The position numbers and the translations under genes were made by a program. The notes under the pieces are model-generated. The model saw nothing but the letters and a program-made list of their open reading frames with translations. It made no database searches and was not told where the DNA came from. 64,000 nucleotides of DNA from Hyphomicrobiales bacterium (GTDB taxonomy: Bacteria; Pseudomonadota; Alphaproteobacteria; Rhizobiales; Rhizobiaceae), in the NCBI GenBank assembly GCA_900473745.1, contig UCMW01000001.1, positions 1 to 64,000 of the forward strand, given 5' to 3'. Each line of letters opens with the position of its first letter. Position 1 is the stretch's first letter. Shown in pieces: positions 9,334-19,310 of this stretch.

Positions 9334-11337
9334 TCAGCCACGAGCCGTCCTTGGCCGGCCCGTGGCGGTTGCGGTGATTCGCGCTTCCACGAGCTTGCGC
9401 CGACCCTCGATCTCCGGGGCGTCCAGCTCTTCTCTCACCACGAGCACGACATCGACAGCGCCACTCGCTTCAGCCCGCATGCGTCCGAGTTCGGTCGCAC
9501 GGTGGCGTGCGGCGTCGAGGGCTCTTTGCTCGTCCGTAACGCGCTCGCTGTCGCCGCCTCCGGTGATGATGAAGAGCCCTTCTTCCGGCGAGGTGACGGT
9601 TACCGTGACGCTGCTTCGTACCTGCCCAACCACCGCACCGACGGCATTTGCGACGTCAGCATCTGCTGGCACCGCGAAATCAGATGCCAGCATCTCGGCG
9701 ATTGCGGGATAATAGACGCCGGCGGAGGCTCCGAGGCCGATGAGAGGTCGGTCAAGGGAGAGGCCGAAGCGGGCAATACCTGCCTGGCGCCGGAGGGCGC
9801 GGTCGATCAGTATGGATTTTGCAGGCTCGACATCAGCAAGCCCATCCTCGGCGAGGGCCGCGGACAGAATGACCTCGGCAGACTGCCTTGTGAGACGGTC
9901 GACGATGAGCTGGCTCAGGATGTCCACGGATTTGGCGATCGGTTGCCCCGCGCCGTCCTTCTGGCGGATCGCCAGCGTCATGCCGAGTTCCGCAGCCTGC
10001 CTGTCCCACTGACCCTGGCGCCCGAGGACATGCATCGCATCCGACGGGGTCAGTCCGCAGATATGGACGAGGCCCCGCGCGACGAGGCGGTCGAGCGTCG
10101 CCTTCTGCTGGGTGAAGCTGATCAGCTGGTCGAGCGGCAGCGGGACGGCGCCGATCTTCTGGAAAAGCGCTGCCTCCTGCGGCTGGAGCCCGGCTGCGAG
10201 GTGATCCGGCACGCCCGTGCGGACAGCGAAACGCCCGTCGTGCCGACCGAGATACGGCGCACGCAGCTGGCGCTCGAGCACATCGGTGATAGCCGTTCCG
10301 TGCAGGGCTGCTGCGAGGCTCAAGGGAACGAGGCGGCGGGGGCCAAGCTCGATCTTGGCTGCAAGGCCGCGATCATCGAAACGGACTTCCGAGTCGCCGC
10401 CGAGGCCAAAGGTCCGCATGGCCACCGCTTCCACCATGGTCCTGTAGCCACCGACGACGGCACCATCCTGGTCCAGTCGCGGCTGGCCGGCTTCCATGAC
10501 GGCGACGTCGGTTGTCGTGCCGCCAATGTCCGAGACGACTGCATCGTCGAGGCCGGTCAGATGTCGTGCGCCGACGAGGCTCGCGGCGGGGCCGGAGAGA
10601 ATGGTTTCGATCGGTCGGAGCCGTGCTTCGCCAGCTGAAATCAGTGCACCGTCACCACGCACGACCATCAGCGGCGCGTGGATACCGCGGTCCAGGAGGT
10701 AACGCTCGGCCGAGCCGATCAAACGGTCGATCATGGCGACGAGGCGGGCGTTGAGAAGCGTGGTCAGCGCCCGTCGTGGGCCTCCGAGCTTGGAAGAGAG
10801 CTCATGGCTGCAGGTGACTGGAAGGCCGGAATGCTGGCGGATGATATCGCGTGCGCGCTTTTCATGCGCCGGGTTGCGGACGGCGAAATAACCAGCGATC
10901 GCGAAGGACGAGACATTGGCCGAGAGGTCGGGCAAAGCCGCTTCCAGGGCTGCTGCATCGAAGGGCGTTTCATTGCCGTGGACGTCGTGGCCACCGGCAA
11001 TGAAGAGGACCGGATCGTTGCCGAGCGCATCGGCCAGGCCATCGCGCTTCAAATCCTCGGGGCCGAAACCGATCATGATCAGGCCAGCGCGGCCGCCCTG
11101 CCCCTCCACCAGTGCGTTGGTGGCCAGTGTCGTCGAGAGGGAAACGAGGCCGATGGCTGAGGGATCGATTGCTGATTCGGACAGGACACTTTCGAGCGCC
11201 CCGGAGATGCCGATCGACAGATCGTGACGGGTGGTCAGCGACTTCGCCTTGGCGACGATCCCGTGTGTCTCGCTGTAGATCACGGCATCGGTGTAGGTGC
11301 CGCCGGTGTCGATGCCCAGCATGTAATCGGATGTCAC
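9334..11337 (-). CDS. orphan hydantoinase/oxoprolinase family protein (HyuA-like)
   Basis: A 667-residue protein of the hydantoinase/oxoprolinase (HyuA) family, ATP-dependent ring-opening amidases of 5-oxoproline, hydantoins or related lactams. The N-terminal actin-like ATPase signature YMLGIDTGGTYTDAVIYS and the core phosphate-2 like VVSDIGGTTTDVAVME are clear. GTG at 11337 is chosen because GGGGAAG lies 6 bases upstream; ATG at 11322 is an alternative. HyuA-type proteins usually work with a HyuB partner encoded next door; no hyuB is in the window, so this is a stand-alone A-type subunit or it pairs with a distant gene. Substrate unknown. Downstream lies glcB. Confidence 0.85.
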   Translation of the reverse strand: MTSDYMLGIDTGGTYTDAVIYSETHGIVAKAKSLTTRHDLSIGISGALESVLSESAIDPSAIGLVSLSTTLATNALVEGQGGRAGLIMIGFGPEDLKRDGLADALGNDPVLFIAGGHDVHGNETPFDAAALEAALPDLSANVSSFAIAGYFAVRNPAHEKRARDIIRQHSGLPVTCSHELSSKLGGPRRALTTLLNARLVAMIDRLIGSAERYLLDRGIHAPLMVVRGDGALISAGEARLRPIETILSGPAASLVGARHLTGLDDAVVSDIGGTTTDVAVMEAGQPRLDQDGAVVGGYRTMVEAVAMRTFGLGGDSEVRFDDRGLAAKIELGPRRLVPLSLAAALHGTAITDVLERQLRAPYLGRHDGRFAVRTGVPDHLAAGLQPQEAALFQKIGAVPLPLDQLISFTQQKATLDRLVARGLVHICGLTPSDAMHVLGRQGQWDRQAAELGMTLAIRQKDGAGQPIAKSVDILSQLIVDRLTRQSAEVILSAALAEDGLADVEPAKSILIDRALRRQAGIARFGLSLDRPLIGLGASAGVYYPAIAEMLASDFAVPADADVANAVGAVVGQVRSSVTVTVTSPEEGLFIITGGGDSERVTDEQRALDAARHRATELGRMRAEASGAVDVVLVVREELDAPEIEGRRKLVEARITATATGRPRTARG

Positions 11338-11435
11338 GCAGTCTTCCCCATAGTGCCCGCCCGGATGGCGACGCATCCCTTATGGCACAGGCGTCTGCCC
11401 GATTTCCAGCGAAGGAGCGGCAGGATGAGGCCGCT

Positions 11436-12839
11436 TTACGGCTTGCGCGGTGTGATGCGCATCGGAAGCCCGCCCGCCGGCTGGGTGGTGAGCTTCTGCA
11501 CCGGCCAAGGTTTCGTCTGTGGTGTCGTCTCGAAGCGATAGCGCTGCATGAGAACTGCGAGCGCGATTACCGCCTCCTGCAGGGCGAAGGTCGCACCAAT
11601 ACAGACGCGCGGCCCTGCCCCAAAGGGTAGATACTGGAAGCGACCGATCTTTTCCCGCTCGCCCGGCAGAAAGCGTGCGGGATCGAACACCCGCGGCCTG
11701 TCCCAGTAAAGCTCGTGGCGATGGAGCGTCCAGGGCATGACCAGAACGGTCGCGCCCTTGGCAATCTCCACAACCTCACCGTTGGGCGCGGTGTAGCGAT
11801 CATCGGCAATGGCGTCGCGATTGATCGAAGGCGCCGGCGGATAGAGCCGCATGGCTTCCTCGAACGAGGCCCGCACATGCGGCATCTGGTCGAGCCATTC
11901 GACGGGATCGGCTCCGGAGGCGATGACGGTATCGATTTCGCGCTCCATCGCATCCCGGACGTCAGGGCAATGGGCGACGCAGTAGAGCGTCCAGGCGAGC
12001 GCACGCGCCGTCGTCTCGTGGCCTGCCCCAATGAATGTCAGGATGTTGTCTTCGATTTCCGCCGAGGTCAGGCCGTCCGGACCTTCCAGCTCAAGCAGCA
12101 AAGTGAGGAAGTCGTCTGGCGCCTTTTCCCGCTCCGCCTTGATGATCGCTCGGCGATGATCCATCGTCCGGCGGACCAGTTCGCGGAACTTACGAAGAAC
12201 ACCGAGGCCCCGAATGCGCGTGAGGCGCGGGATCCATTTCGGAGCCTTCAGCAAGTCCAGAGGATCGATCCGGCCCATGCTGTGCAGGAGATCGTCAACA
12301 TCCCTGGCGAAATCGCCCTGTTCGGAGACGATGCCACCGGAAAACAGGGTTTCGGACAGGATTTCATAAGTGAGTTCGGTCATGTCGACGGCTACATCGC
12401 GGACCACGCCCTCGGTCCCCGCTTCGTAACGTTCAAGAAAGAGCTCGCTCTGTTCGCGCATCTGGCGCGCAAAGCCACGCGCATGGCGAGGAGTGAAAAC
12501 CGGCGCCATGGCCTTGCGGGAGCGCTTCCAGACGGGTCCTTCCGCAGTCAGCAGGCCGTCGCGCAGAATGGGACGCAGTACGAGCTGGCGGATCTCGGAC
12601 ATCTCATAATTCGCGGCATTGTCCACGAGCACATGCCGGATCAGGCCAGGATCATTGGCGATGATGGTGGTCTGACCGAAGAAGCGCGTGACGATCCAGG
12701 GCCAGGTGTAAGAAGGCTGTCCCCAGAGTTCGAGCGGGTTGCGCAGCACCGTCCGGATGATTTCTAGCCGGCTGGGCGGGATGGTCCGCGGCACGGGTGC
12801 CGGCGGCTCAAAGGTCGATTTCCTCAGACTGGCGTCCAT
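11436..12839 (-). CDS. cytochrome P450
   Basis: A 467-residue soluble cytochrome P450 monooxygenase. It shows the I-helix oxygen-binding motif GAGHETTARAL, the K-helix ExxR in EAMRLYPPAP, and the haem loop FGAGPRVCIGATFAL with the thiolate ligand at Cys413. There is no N-terminal membrane anchor. The start ATG is preceded by AAGGAG. The sequence resembles bacterial P450s near the CYP4/CYP102-like fatty-acid group, but substrate cannot be assigned. No ferredoxin or reductase gene is adjacent, so electron partners must come from elsewhere. It lies 98 bases upstream of the oxoprolinase-like gene on the same strand, with no proof of a shared pathway. Confidence 0.93.
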   Translation of the reverse strand: MDASLRKSTFEPPAPVPRTIPPSRLEIIRTVLRNPLELWGQPSYTWPWIVTRFFGQTTIIANDPGLIRHVLVDNAANYEMSEIRQLVLRPILRDGLLTAEGPVWKRSRKAMAPVFTPRHARGFARQMREQSELFLERYEAGTEGVVRDVAVDMTELTYEILSETLFSGGIVSEQGDFARDVDDLLHSMGRIDPLDLLKAPKWIPRLTRIRGLGVLRKFRELVRRTMDHRRAIIKAEREKAPDDFLTLLLELEGPDGLTSAEIEDNILTFIGAGHETTARALAWTLYCVAHCPDVRDAMEREIDTVIASGADPVEWLDQMPHVRASFEEAMRLYPPAPSINRDAIADDRYTAPNGEVVEIAKGATVLVMPWTLHRHELYWDRPRVFDPARFLPGEREKIGRFQYLPFGAGPRVCIGATFALQEAVIALAVLMQRYRFETTPQTKPWPVQKLTTQPAGGLPMRITPRKP

Positions 12840-12877
12840 GTCATGCTCCTTCGAGGGCTTTGACGCCCCCTTAGGAG

Positions 12878-13849
12878 TTAGAGCAGGGCCTCGAGCTCGT
12901 CCAGCCGATCATTGATCAGCCAGCCGTAATAGTTCTCTTCCGGCCAATTCGCCGCACCGCCAGACCGCCTGGATGCGAGCGTCTGTGCGCGCTGTTGCGA
13001 ACCTCCGATGTTGAAGAGCGTGGCTGTGAGGCCCGGATTTCCGGAGATGTCGACATCCGCGATCTGCCGGTAATCGTCGATGGATTTGCGGATCACGGCC
13101 GCCATGAAGGCGAGCGAAATGTCCGGATCCATGATCGCCTTGTACACGTCTGCCGCATCATTTTCATCGAGCTTCCGATAGCCGGATTTTTGATGCACCA
13201 AATCCGACAGCATCAATGCCGTGAGGGGATTGATCTGACCCAGACCGAATGTCTGGCCCGCATAGAAGGGCTGGAAGAAGACGGCGCTGAAGCGGTTGTT
13301 GGGATAGGATGAACCGCCCACGGACTTCCCGCGGAAGCTATCTTCCCAGACATTTTCACGGCAGGTCCAGAGCCGATACGAATCCGAATAGCCGTTGCAT
13401 TCGGCAAATTCCGGCCGGCTGACGAAGTCGGAGATGCTCTCGTCCTTGTAGCCGAAGCGGAAGCTGTTGCCTGCATAGGAAGCAGCCTTCACATAATAGC
13501 TCTGCAGGCTGTCATAGGCGTCGACATTATAAGTATGCTCACCGACGATCGCCCCGACCATGTGAATGGGCGCGATGCCATAGGCAGACGCGGTCTTCTT
13601 GATCTTGCCCACGAGCGCGGAATCCGTGCGCAGCAGATCGCGGACCTTCTCGTATTTCACGTCGAAGCTGGTCTTGCCCGCCTTGGTGCGTCGTACCGAG
13701 GCGCCCGGGATGGCCGGCTGCTCCGCATTGCGGTTGCCCGGCGGCACCTTGTCGGCAGCGAAGGCTACTGCGGGAGCGAGCCCGGACAGTCCCAATGCGA
13801 CGATGATGATCCTGGTGATGTTCAGCACGATGCGCGGCCCCTCGGACAT
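12878..13849 (-). CDS. exported DUF1402 family protein, possible lytic-transglycosylase-like fold
   Basis: A 323-residue secreted protein of the DUF1402 family, common in Rhizobiaceae and functionally uncharacterised. A signal peptide is visible (LNITRIIIVALGLSGLAPAV, predicted cut after AFA at residue 31). Two segments recall lysozyme-like transglycosylases: HMVGAIVGEHTYN, with Glu104 on a helix in the position of a catalytic acid, and FGLGQINPLTAL (about 201-212), which resembles the GLMQI-x-P-x-TA motif. I chose ATG 13849 because of CAAGGACAC upstream; a longer frame adds a Cys/Arg-rich tail without a signal. The enzyme role is inference. It lies upstream of the P450 gene on the same strand and downstream of hslU. 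Confidence 0.75.
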   Translation of the reverse strand: MSEGPRIVLNITRIIIVALGLSGLAPAVAFAADKVPPGNRNAEQPAIPGASVRRTKAGKTSFDVKYEKVRDLLRTDSALVGKIKKTASAYGIAPIHMVGAIVGEHTYNVDAYDSLQSYYVKAASYAGNSFRFGYKDESISDFVSRPEFAECNGYSDSYRLWTCRENVWEDSFRGKSVGGSSYPNNRFSAVFFQPFYAGQTFGLGQINPLTALMLSDLVHQKSGYRKLDENDAADVYKAIMDPDISLAFMAAVIRKSIDDYRQIADVDISGNPGLTATLFNIGGSQQRAQTLASRRSGGAANWPEENYYGWLINDRLDELEALL

Positions 13850-13993
13850 GTGTCCTTGAACGGATTGGCGACGCATGTTGGCCGACACCCGACAGCGGCA
13901 CTCCTTACATAAGGCCTGCCTGTATTGTCGATATGGGACGCTTTCACTTTCCCGGCACGTCCGGGGTGAAAGCGACCCATAGATGCACAAAGA

Positions 13994-15301
13994 TCACAGG
14001 ATGTAGCGGCTCAAGTCCGTATTGGCGGCGAGATCACCGACGTGCTGCTGAACATAGGCCGAGTCGATCATCACTGCCGAGCCGCCACGATCCGGTGCGT
14101 GGAAGGAGATCTCGTCCAAGACCCGCTCCATCACCGTTTGCAGGCGACGGGCACCGATGTTCTCGACGGTTTCGTTCAGCTGAACGGCGACATCGGCCAA
14201 TGCATCGATCGCGTCCTCGGTAAAATCGAGATCCATCTGCTCGGTGGCCATCAGCGCCTTGTACTGGCGGATCAGGCTCGCTTCGGTCTCCGTCAAGATG
14301 CGACGGAAATCTTCCTTTGTCAGCGGCTTCAGCTCGACGCGGATCGGCAGACGACCCTGCAGTTCCGGCAGAAGGTCCGAGGGCTTGGAGACGTGGAACG
14401 CGCCCGATGCGATGAAGAGGATGTGATCGGTCTTCACCGGTCCATACTTGGTGGCGACGGTCGTGCCTTCGACGAGCGGCAGAAGGTCACGCTGCACGCC
14501 CTCACGCGAAACGCCGGCGCCCATGGCACCTTCACGGGCGGCGATCTTGTCGATTTCGTCGAGGAAGACGATGCCATCGTTTTCGACGGAGCGGAGTGCT
14601 TCGCGCTGGATGACTTCGTTGTCGATGAGCTTGTCCGACTCGTCGCGGATCAGGTCGGCGTACGATGCCTTCACTGTGGTGCGGACCTTCTTCGTCCGGT
14701 TGCCCATGGCCTTGCCGAACATTTCCGACAGGTTGAGGATGCCGATATTGGCACCGGGCATGCCCGGGACTTCAAAGCCGGGCGCACCGGAGCCGCTGTC
14801 GGCAACCTCGATGTCGATTTCCTTGTCGTCGAGCTCGCCGTTGCGCAGCTTCTTGCGGAAGCTGTCGCGGGTCGCGGGCGATGCCGTGGCACCCACCAGG
14901 GCATCGAGCACGCGCTCTTCGGCCAGCTGGTGGGCCTTGGCCTGCACTTCCAGACGCTTCTTGTCGCGGATGAGGGCGATGCCGATTTCAACGAGATCGC
15001 GGATGATCTGCTCGACGTCTCGGCCGACATAACCGACCTCGGTGAACTTGGTGGCCTCGACCTTGATGAAGGGCGCGCCAGCGAGCTTGGCCAACCGACG
15101 GGAGATTTCCGTCTTGCCCACACCGGTCGGGCCGATCATCAGGATATTTTTCGGCATGACCTCGTCGCGCAGATCTTCCGAGAGCTGCTGCCGGCGCCAG
15201 CGATTGCGCAGCGCGATCGCGACCGCGCGCTTGGCGTCATGCTGGCCGATGATGTGGCGGTCGAGCTCGGAAACGATCTCGCGCGGGGAGAAGTTGGTCA
15301 T
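13994..15301 (-). CDS. hslU: ATPase subunit HslU of the HslUV protease
   Basis: A 435-residue AAA+ unfoldase of the HslUV (ClpYQ) protease. Walker A is [10 protein letters not shown] (about residue 57), Walker B is IVFLDEIDK, and the N-terminal [12 protein letters not shown] is the family start. The C-terminal tail ends SRYIL, matching the tail that docks into HslV pockets. The start at 15301 has GAGGAGC upstream. It follows hslV by 69 bases, so the two probably form the usual heat-shock operon. The pore motif region follows Walker A ([14 protein letters not shown]). Confidence 0.97.
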   Translation of the reverse strand: MTNFSPREIVSELDRHIIGQHDAKRAVAIALRNRWRRQQLSEDLRDEVMPKNILMIGPTGVGKTEISRRLAKLAGAPFIKVEATKFTEVGYVGRDVEQIIRDLVEIGIALIRDKKRLEVQAKAHQLAEERVLDALVGATASPATRDSFRKKLRNGELDDKEIDIEVADSGSGAPGFEVPGMPGANIGILNLSEMFGKAMGNRTKKVRTTVKASYADLIRDESDKLIDNEVIQREALRSVENDGIVFLDEIDKIAAREGAMGAGVSREGVQRDLLPLVEGTTVATKYGPVKTDHILFIASGAFHVSKPSDLLPELQGRLPIRVELKPLTKEDFRRILTETEASLIRQYKALMATEQMDLDFTEDAIDALADVAVQLNETVENIGARRLQTVMERVLDEISFHAPDRGGSAVMIDSAYVQQHVGDLAANTDLSRYIL

Positions 15302-15370
15302 TTCGGGTTGCTCCTCACGATGCCGCGGCAACGCGCATCGTCTATTGGTGTGACAGTCGATCGGCAGCCG

Positions 15371-15898
15371 TCAGTCGGCGTCGAGGGTTTCGACCACCAT
15401 GTTGTCGTTGGTATAGACGCAGATCTCGCCGGCGATCGTCAGCGCGCGGGTTGCGATATCCTCGGCCGAGCGATCGGTATCCATCAGGGCACGCGCAGCC
15501 GCATAAGCAAAATTGCCGCCAGAGCCGATCGCGATCGTGCCGTGCTCAGGCTCCAGCACGTCACCATTGCCGGTGATCGCCAGCGTGATCGACTTGTCGG
15601 CGACCAGCATCATTGCTTCGAGATTGCGCAGATACTTGTCGGTGCGCCAGTCCTTGGCGAGCTCGACGGCGGCGCGCATGAGCTGGCCAGGATATTGCTC
15701 GAGCTTCTTTTCGAGACGATCGAGGAGGGTGAAGGCATCCGCGGTCGCGCCGGCAAAGCCTGCGATCACATCGCCGCCCTTGCCGATGCGGCGGACCTTG
15801 CGGGCATTGCCCTTCATCACGGTCTGGCCAAGGCTGACCTGTCCGTCACCGGCCATCACCACCTTGCCGTCCTTGCGTACGGTAATAATCGTTGTCAT
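15371..15898 (-). CDS. hslV: protease subunit HslV
   Basis: A 175-residue N-terminal threonine peptidase, the proteolytic core of HslUV. After Met1 removal the catalytic Thr is exposed ([22 protein letters not shown]); Gly and Lys of the active site ([16 protein letters not shown]) are present. An AGGTGA ribosome site precedes the ATG. It is the first gene of hslV-hslU and is divergent from hisB. I searched the 199-base gap for a clear RpoH promoter and did not find one I would defend. Confidence 0.97.
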   Translation of the reverse strand: MTTIITVRKDGKVVMAGDGQVSLGQTVMKGNARKVRRIGKGGDVIAGFAGATADAFTLLDRLEKKLEQYPGQLMRAAVELAKDWRTDKYLRNLEAMMLVADKSITLAITGNGDVLEPEHGTIAIGSGGNFAYAAARALMDTDRSAEDIATRALTIAGEICVYTNDNMVVETLDAD

Positions 15899-16097
15899 CA
15901 GTCACCTGTCGCCCGCCTTGCGGGCTTTGTGGAGCGGGCTGTCAGGCCCGGTTTGTCGGTTCCTATGTAAGTGGGCTTTCGACGATTGCAATCTGCGGCA
16001 AAAGCTCTGACGCCGCCTTGCGGCAGCGCAATGTAACTTCTGGATATTTCACCGCCCTGCTGTTATGGGAGGGCCGAGATCCTCATGGAGCAGCCAG

Positions 16098-16694
16098 ATG
16101 GCAGAGCGTAAAGGCGAAGTTTCCCGCAAGACCAACGAAACCTCGGTCTCGGTTTCCGTCCATATCGACGGCACCGGCACGGGCAAGATTTCGACGGGCG
16201 TGGGCTTCTTCGATCATATGCTCGACCAGCTCTGCCGCCACTCGCTGATCGACATGGATATCGATGTGAAGGGCGACCTGCATATCGACGATCACCACAC
16301 CGTCGAGGACACGGGTATCGCGCTCGGTCAGGCGATTTCCAAGGCGCTCGGCGACCGCAAGGGTATCACGCGTTACGCCTCAATCGATCTTGCCATGGAC
16401 GAGACGATGACCAAGGCGGCCATCGATGTCTCGGGGCGTCCGTTCCTAGTCTGGAACGTCAATTTCAGCGCGCCGAAGATTGGCGCGTTCGACACCGAAC
16501 TGGTGCGCGAATTCTTCCAGGCTCTCGCCCAGAACGCCGGGATCACGCTGCATGTGCTGAACCACTACGGCGCGAACAACCACCATATCGCCGAGACCTG
16601 CTTCAAGGCGGTCGCGCGCGCGCTTCGCACAGCAACCGAAGTCGATCCGCGACAGGCAAATCGTATCCCCTCCACCAAGGGCACCCTGGTTTAA
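16098..16694 (+). CDS. hisB: imidazoleglycerol-phosphate dehydratase
   Basis: A 198-residue HisB, step 6 of histidine synthesis, dehydrating imidazoleglycerol phosphate to imidazoleacetol phosphate. Metal-binding histidine motifs are visible in two repeats: [14 protein letters not shown] and [11 protein letters not shown] in the first half, GQNAHH-like [13 protein letters not shown] in the second. It is the monofunctional form, lacking the phosphatase domain of enterobacterial HisB. The start at 16098 has GGAG upstream; the longer frame is not needed. It opens the rightward his cluster. Confidence 0.97.
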   Translation: MAERKGEVSRKTNETSVSVSVHIDGTGTGKISTGVGFFDHMLDQLCRHSLIDMDIDVKGDLHIDDHHTVEDTGIALGQAISKALGDRKGITRYASIDLAMDETMTKAAIDVSGRPFLVWNVNFSAPKIGAFDTELVREFFQALAQNAGITLHVLNHYGANNHHIAETCFKAVARALRTATEVDPRQANRIPSTKGTLV

Positions 16695-16781
16695 GGGGCA
16701 TCTTCCCCCACGGGGGAAACTGTCGCCTTGCTCCGGTTCGGACGTTGAAGCCGAACCGTAGAGCAGAAAGGACTGGACAAC

Positions 16782-17432
16782 ATGCGTGTAGCTATCATCG
16801 ACTACGGCTCGGGCAATCTGCGTTCGGCCACCAAGGCCTTTGAACGGGCGGCCCGAGAGGCCGGTCTCAACGCCGAGATCGAGCTCACCGACAAGGCGGA
16901 CCGGGTCGCCACCGCCGACCGGATCGTTCTTCCGGGTGTCGGTGCCTATGCCGACTGCCGCAAGGGGCTCGATTCCGTGCCCGGCATGCATGATGCGATA
17001 ACAGAAGTGGTCGAGACCAAGGGCCGTCCCTTCTTCGGCATCTGCGTCGGCATGCAGCTGATGTCGTCGCGTGGGCTCGAGAAGACCGTGACCGACGGAT
17101 TCGGCTGGATCGAAGGCGACGTGGTCGAAATGACGCCGTCCGACCCGTCCCTCAAGATCCCGCAGATCGGCTGGAACACGCTGACCCTCAACCGGCCGCA
17201 TCCGCTATTCGACGGCATTCCCACCGGCCCAAACGGGCTGCACGCCTATTTCGTCCATTCCTATCACCTCGCCGCGCGCAAGCCTGCGGACGTGATCGCA
17301 ACGACCGATTACGGTGGCGCGATGACTGCCTTTGTCGGGCGCGACAACATATTAGGCGCGCAATTCCATCCCGAGAAGAGCCAGGCACTCGGCCTGAAGC
17401 TCATCGCCAATTTCCTGACCTGGACGCCCTGA
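16782..17432 (+). CDS. hisH: imidazole glycerol phosphate synthase subunit HisH
   Basis: A 216-residue class-I glutamine amidotransferase that feeds ammonia to HisF. The nucleophile elbow [11 protein letters not shown] carries the catalytic Cys near residue 86, and the C-terminal His-Glu pair is in [14 protein letters not shown] precedes the ATG. It is 87 bases after hisB and 17 bases before hisA in a co-directional cluster. Confidence 0.97.
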   Translation: MRVAIIDYGSGNLRSATKAFERAAREAGLNAEIELTDKADRVATADRIVLPGVGAYADCRKGLDSVPGMHDAITEVVETKGRPFFGICVGMQLMSSRGLEKTVTDGFGWIEGDVVEMTPSDPSLKIPQIGWNTLTLNRPHPLFDGIPTGPNGLHAYFVHSYHLAARKPADVIATTDYGGAMTAFVGRDNILGAQFHPEKSQALGLKLIANFLTWTP

Positions 17433-17449
17433 AGGGCACGGATACTCCC

Positions 17450-18184
17450 ATGATCCTTTTTCCCGCCATCGACCTCAAGGACGGCCAGTGCGTTCGCCTC
17501 AAGCTGGGCGACATGGACCAGGCGACCGTCTACAATCCCGATCCGGCAGCCCAGGCGCTCGCATTCGAAGACCAGGGCTTCGAATGGCTGCATGTCGTCG
17601 ACTTGAACGGCGCCTTTGCCGGTGAAAGCGTCAATGGCGCTGCCGTCGATGCGATCCTGAAGGCAACGAAGAACCCGGTGCAGCTCGGCGGCGGCATCCG
17701 CACGCTTGACCATATCGAGAGCTGGCTGTCGCGCGGGTTGTCGCGCGTCATCCTCGGAACGGTCGCTGTGCGTGATCCGGCGCTTGTCATCGAAGCCTGC
17801 AAGCGCTTCCCAGGCAAGGTCGCCGTCGGTATCGACGCCAAGGGCGGCAAGGTTGCCGTCGAAGGCTGGGCAGAAGCCTCCGAGCTCGGTGTGATCGAGC
17901 TCGCCCAGCGTTTCGAAGGCGCCGGTGTCGCCGCGATCATCTATACCGATATCGACCGAGACGGGATCCTGACCGGGATCAACTGGACCTCGACGCTGGA
18001 GTTGGCTGAAGCCGTTTCGATCCCGGTGATTGCATCGGGTGGTCTTGCCTCGATCGAGGACATCAAGCGCATGCTTGAGCCGGATGCTGGGAAGCTCGAA
18101 GGTGCGATTTCCGGTCGCGCGCTTTATGATGGGCGCATCGACCCCGCGGAGGCGCTGGCGCTGATCAAGGCAGCGAGAGGCTGA
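17450..18184 (+). CDS. hisA: ProFAR isomerase
   Basis: A 244-residue (beta/alpha)8 barrel catalysing the Amadori isomerisation of ProFAR to PRFAR. The opening [15 protein letters not shown] has the catalytic Asp8-type residue, VQLGGGIR is phosphate-binding, and the second catalytic Asp lies in YTDIDRDG. The C-terminal VIASGGLAS is the second phosphate site. The barrel is a sister to hisF next door; the two share the tandem half-barrel pattern. Confidence 0.97.
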   Translation: MILFPAIDLKDGQCVRLKLGDMDQATVYNPDPAAQALAFEDQGFEWLHVVDLNGAFAGESVNGAAVDAILKATKNPVQLGGGIRTLDHIESWLSRGLSRVILGTVAVRDPALVIEACKRFPGKVAVGIDAKGGKVAVEGWAEASELGVIELAQRFEGAGVAAIIYTDIDRDGILTGINWTSTLELAEAVSIPVIASGGLASIEDIKRMLEPDAGKLEGAISGRALYDGRIDPAEALALIKAARG

Positions 18185-18193
18185 GGACAAACC

Positions 18194-18970
18194 ATGACAC
18201 TCAAGGCCCGCGTGATCCCCTGCCTCGACGTCAAGGACGGCCGCGTCGTCAAGGGCGTCAACTTCGTCGATCTCATCGATGCCGGTGATCCGGTCGAGGC
18301 TGCCAAGGCATACGACGCCGCCGGTGCTGACGAGCTCTGCTTTCTCGACATTACGGCATCCTCCGACAATCGCGCCACGATCTTCGACGTGGTTGCCCAG
18401 ACGGCCGACCATTGCTTCATGCCGCTGACGGTCGGCGGTGGCGTTCGTGCCGTCGCCGATATCCGCAAGCTGCTGCTTTGCGGCGCCGACAAGGTGTCGA
18501 TCAATTCGGCAGCGGTGAAGAACCCAGATTTTGTCGCGGAAGCCGCCGACAAGTTCGGCAATCAGTGCATCGTAGTGTCGATTGATGCGAAGAAGGTTTC
18601 CGGTGCCGGCGAGACGGATCGCTGGGAGATCTTTACCCATGGCGGACGCCAGCCGACCGGGATCGATGCGGTCGAGTTCGCGATCAAGATGGTCGAGCGC
18701 GGTGCCGGCGAACTTCTGGTGACCTCTATGGACCGGGATGGCACCAAAAGCGGCTATGATATCGGCCTCACCCAGAAAATCGCCGACAGCGTTCGGGTGC
18801 CCGTCATCGCCTCCGGTGGTGTTGGCAATCTCGATGATCTGGTCGCGGGTGTTCGCGATGGGCATGCGACTGCGGTTCTCGCTGCCTCGATCTTCCACTT
18901 CGGCACCTATTCGATTGCAGAGGCAAAGGCCCATATGGCCGCAGCCGGCATCGCCATGCGTCTCGACTGA
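18194..18970 (+). CDS. hisF: imidazole glycerol phosphate synthase cyclase subunit HisF
   Basis: A 258-residue (beta/alpha)8 barrel that closes the imidazole ring using ammonia channelled from HisH. Catalytic Asp residues are in [18 protein letters not shown] (near residue 11) and in [16 protein letters not shown] (near residue 130). Phosphate sites VGGGVRAV and VIASGGVGN are present. It is 9 bases after hisA and 16 bases before hisE. The product AICAR links this pathway to purine synthesis. Confidence 0.98.
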   Translation: MTLKARVIPCLDVKDGRVVKGVNFVDLIDAGDPVEAAKAYDAAGADELCFLDITASSDNRATIFDVVAQTADHCFMPLTVGGGVRAVADIRKLLLCGADKVSINSAAVKNPDFVAEAADKFGNQCIVVSIDAKKVSGAGETDRWEIFTHGGRQPTGIDAVEFAIKMVERGAGELLVTSMDRDGTKSGYDIGLTQKIADSVRVPVIASGGVGNLDDLVAGVRDGHATAVLAASIFHFGTYSIAEAKAHMAAAGIAMRLD

Positions 18971-18986
18971 CGCGGAAAGGCTTGTC

Positions 18987-19310
18987 ATGAGCGATTTCAC
19001 TCTTGCCGATCTGGAGGCCATTGTTGCGAGCCGCGCTCAGGCGGATCCCGGCCAATCCTGGACGGCGAAGCTCGTGGCAGGCGGGCAGGACAAGGCCGCC
19101 AAGAAGCTGGGCGAAGAGGCGATCGAGGCTGTCATGGCTGCGGTCAAGGACGATCGCGAGAACCTCGTCTACGAGAGCGCCGACCTGCTCTATCACCTGA
19201 TGGTCGTATTGAAAATTGCGGACATCCCTTTACAAGCAGTGATGCAGGAACTTGAGCGTCGGACCGCTCAGACGGGCCTGAACGAGAAGGCCAGTCGGCA
19301 GGATCCATGA
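18987..19310 (+). CDS. hisE: phosphoribosyl-ATP pyrophosphatase
   Basis: A 107-residue all-alpha NTP pyrophosphohydrolase, step 2 of histidine synthesis. Typical helices [13 protein letters not shown] (metal-binding Glu cluster) and [17 protein letters not shown] are present. It is a stand-alone HisE, so HisI must be encoded elsewhere. The start at 18987 lies 16 bases after hisF; the longer frame only reads through hisF sequence. Its TGA overlaps the ATG of coaA. Confidence 0.96.
   Translation: MSDFTLADLEAIVASRAQADPGQSWTAKLVAGGQDKAAKKLGEEAIEAVMAAVKDDRENLVYESADLLYHLMVVLKIADIPLQAVMQELERRTAQTGLNEKASRQDP

Noticed and set aside
15899..16097. A possible RpoH heat-shock promoter for hslVU.
   Set aside because: Expected biologically, but I could not find a -35/-10 pair close enough to the alphaproteobacterial RpoH consensus to defend.
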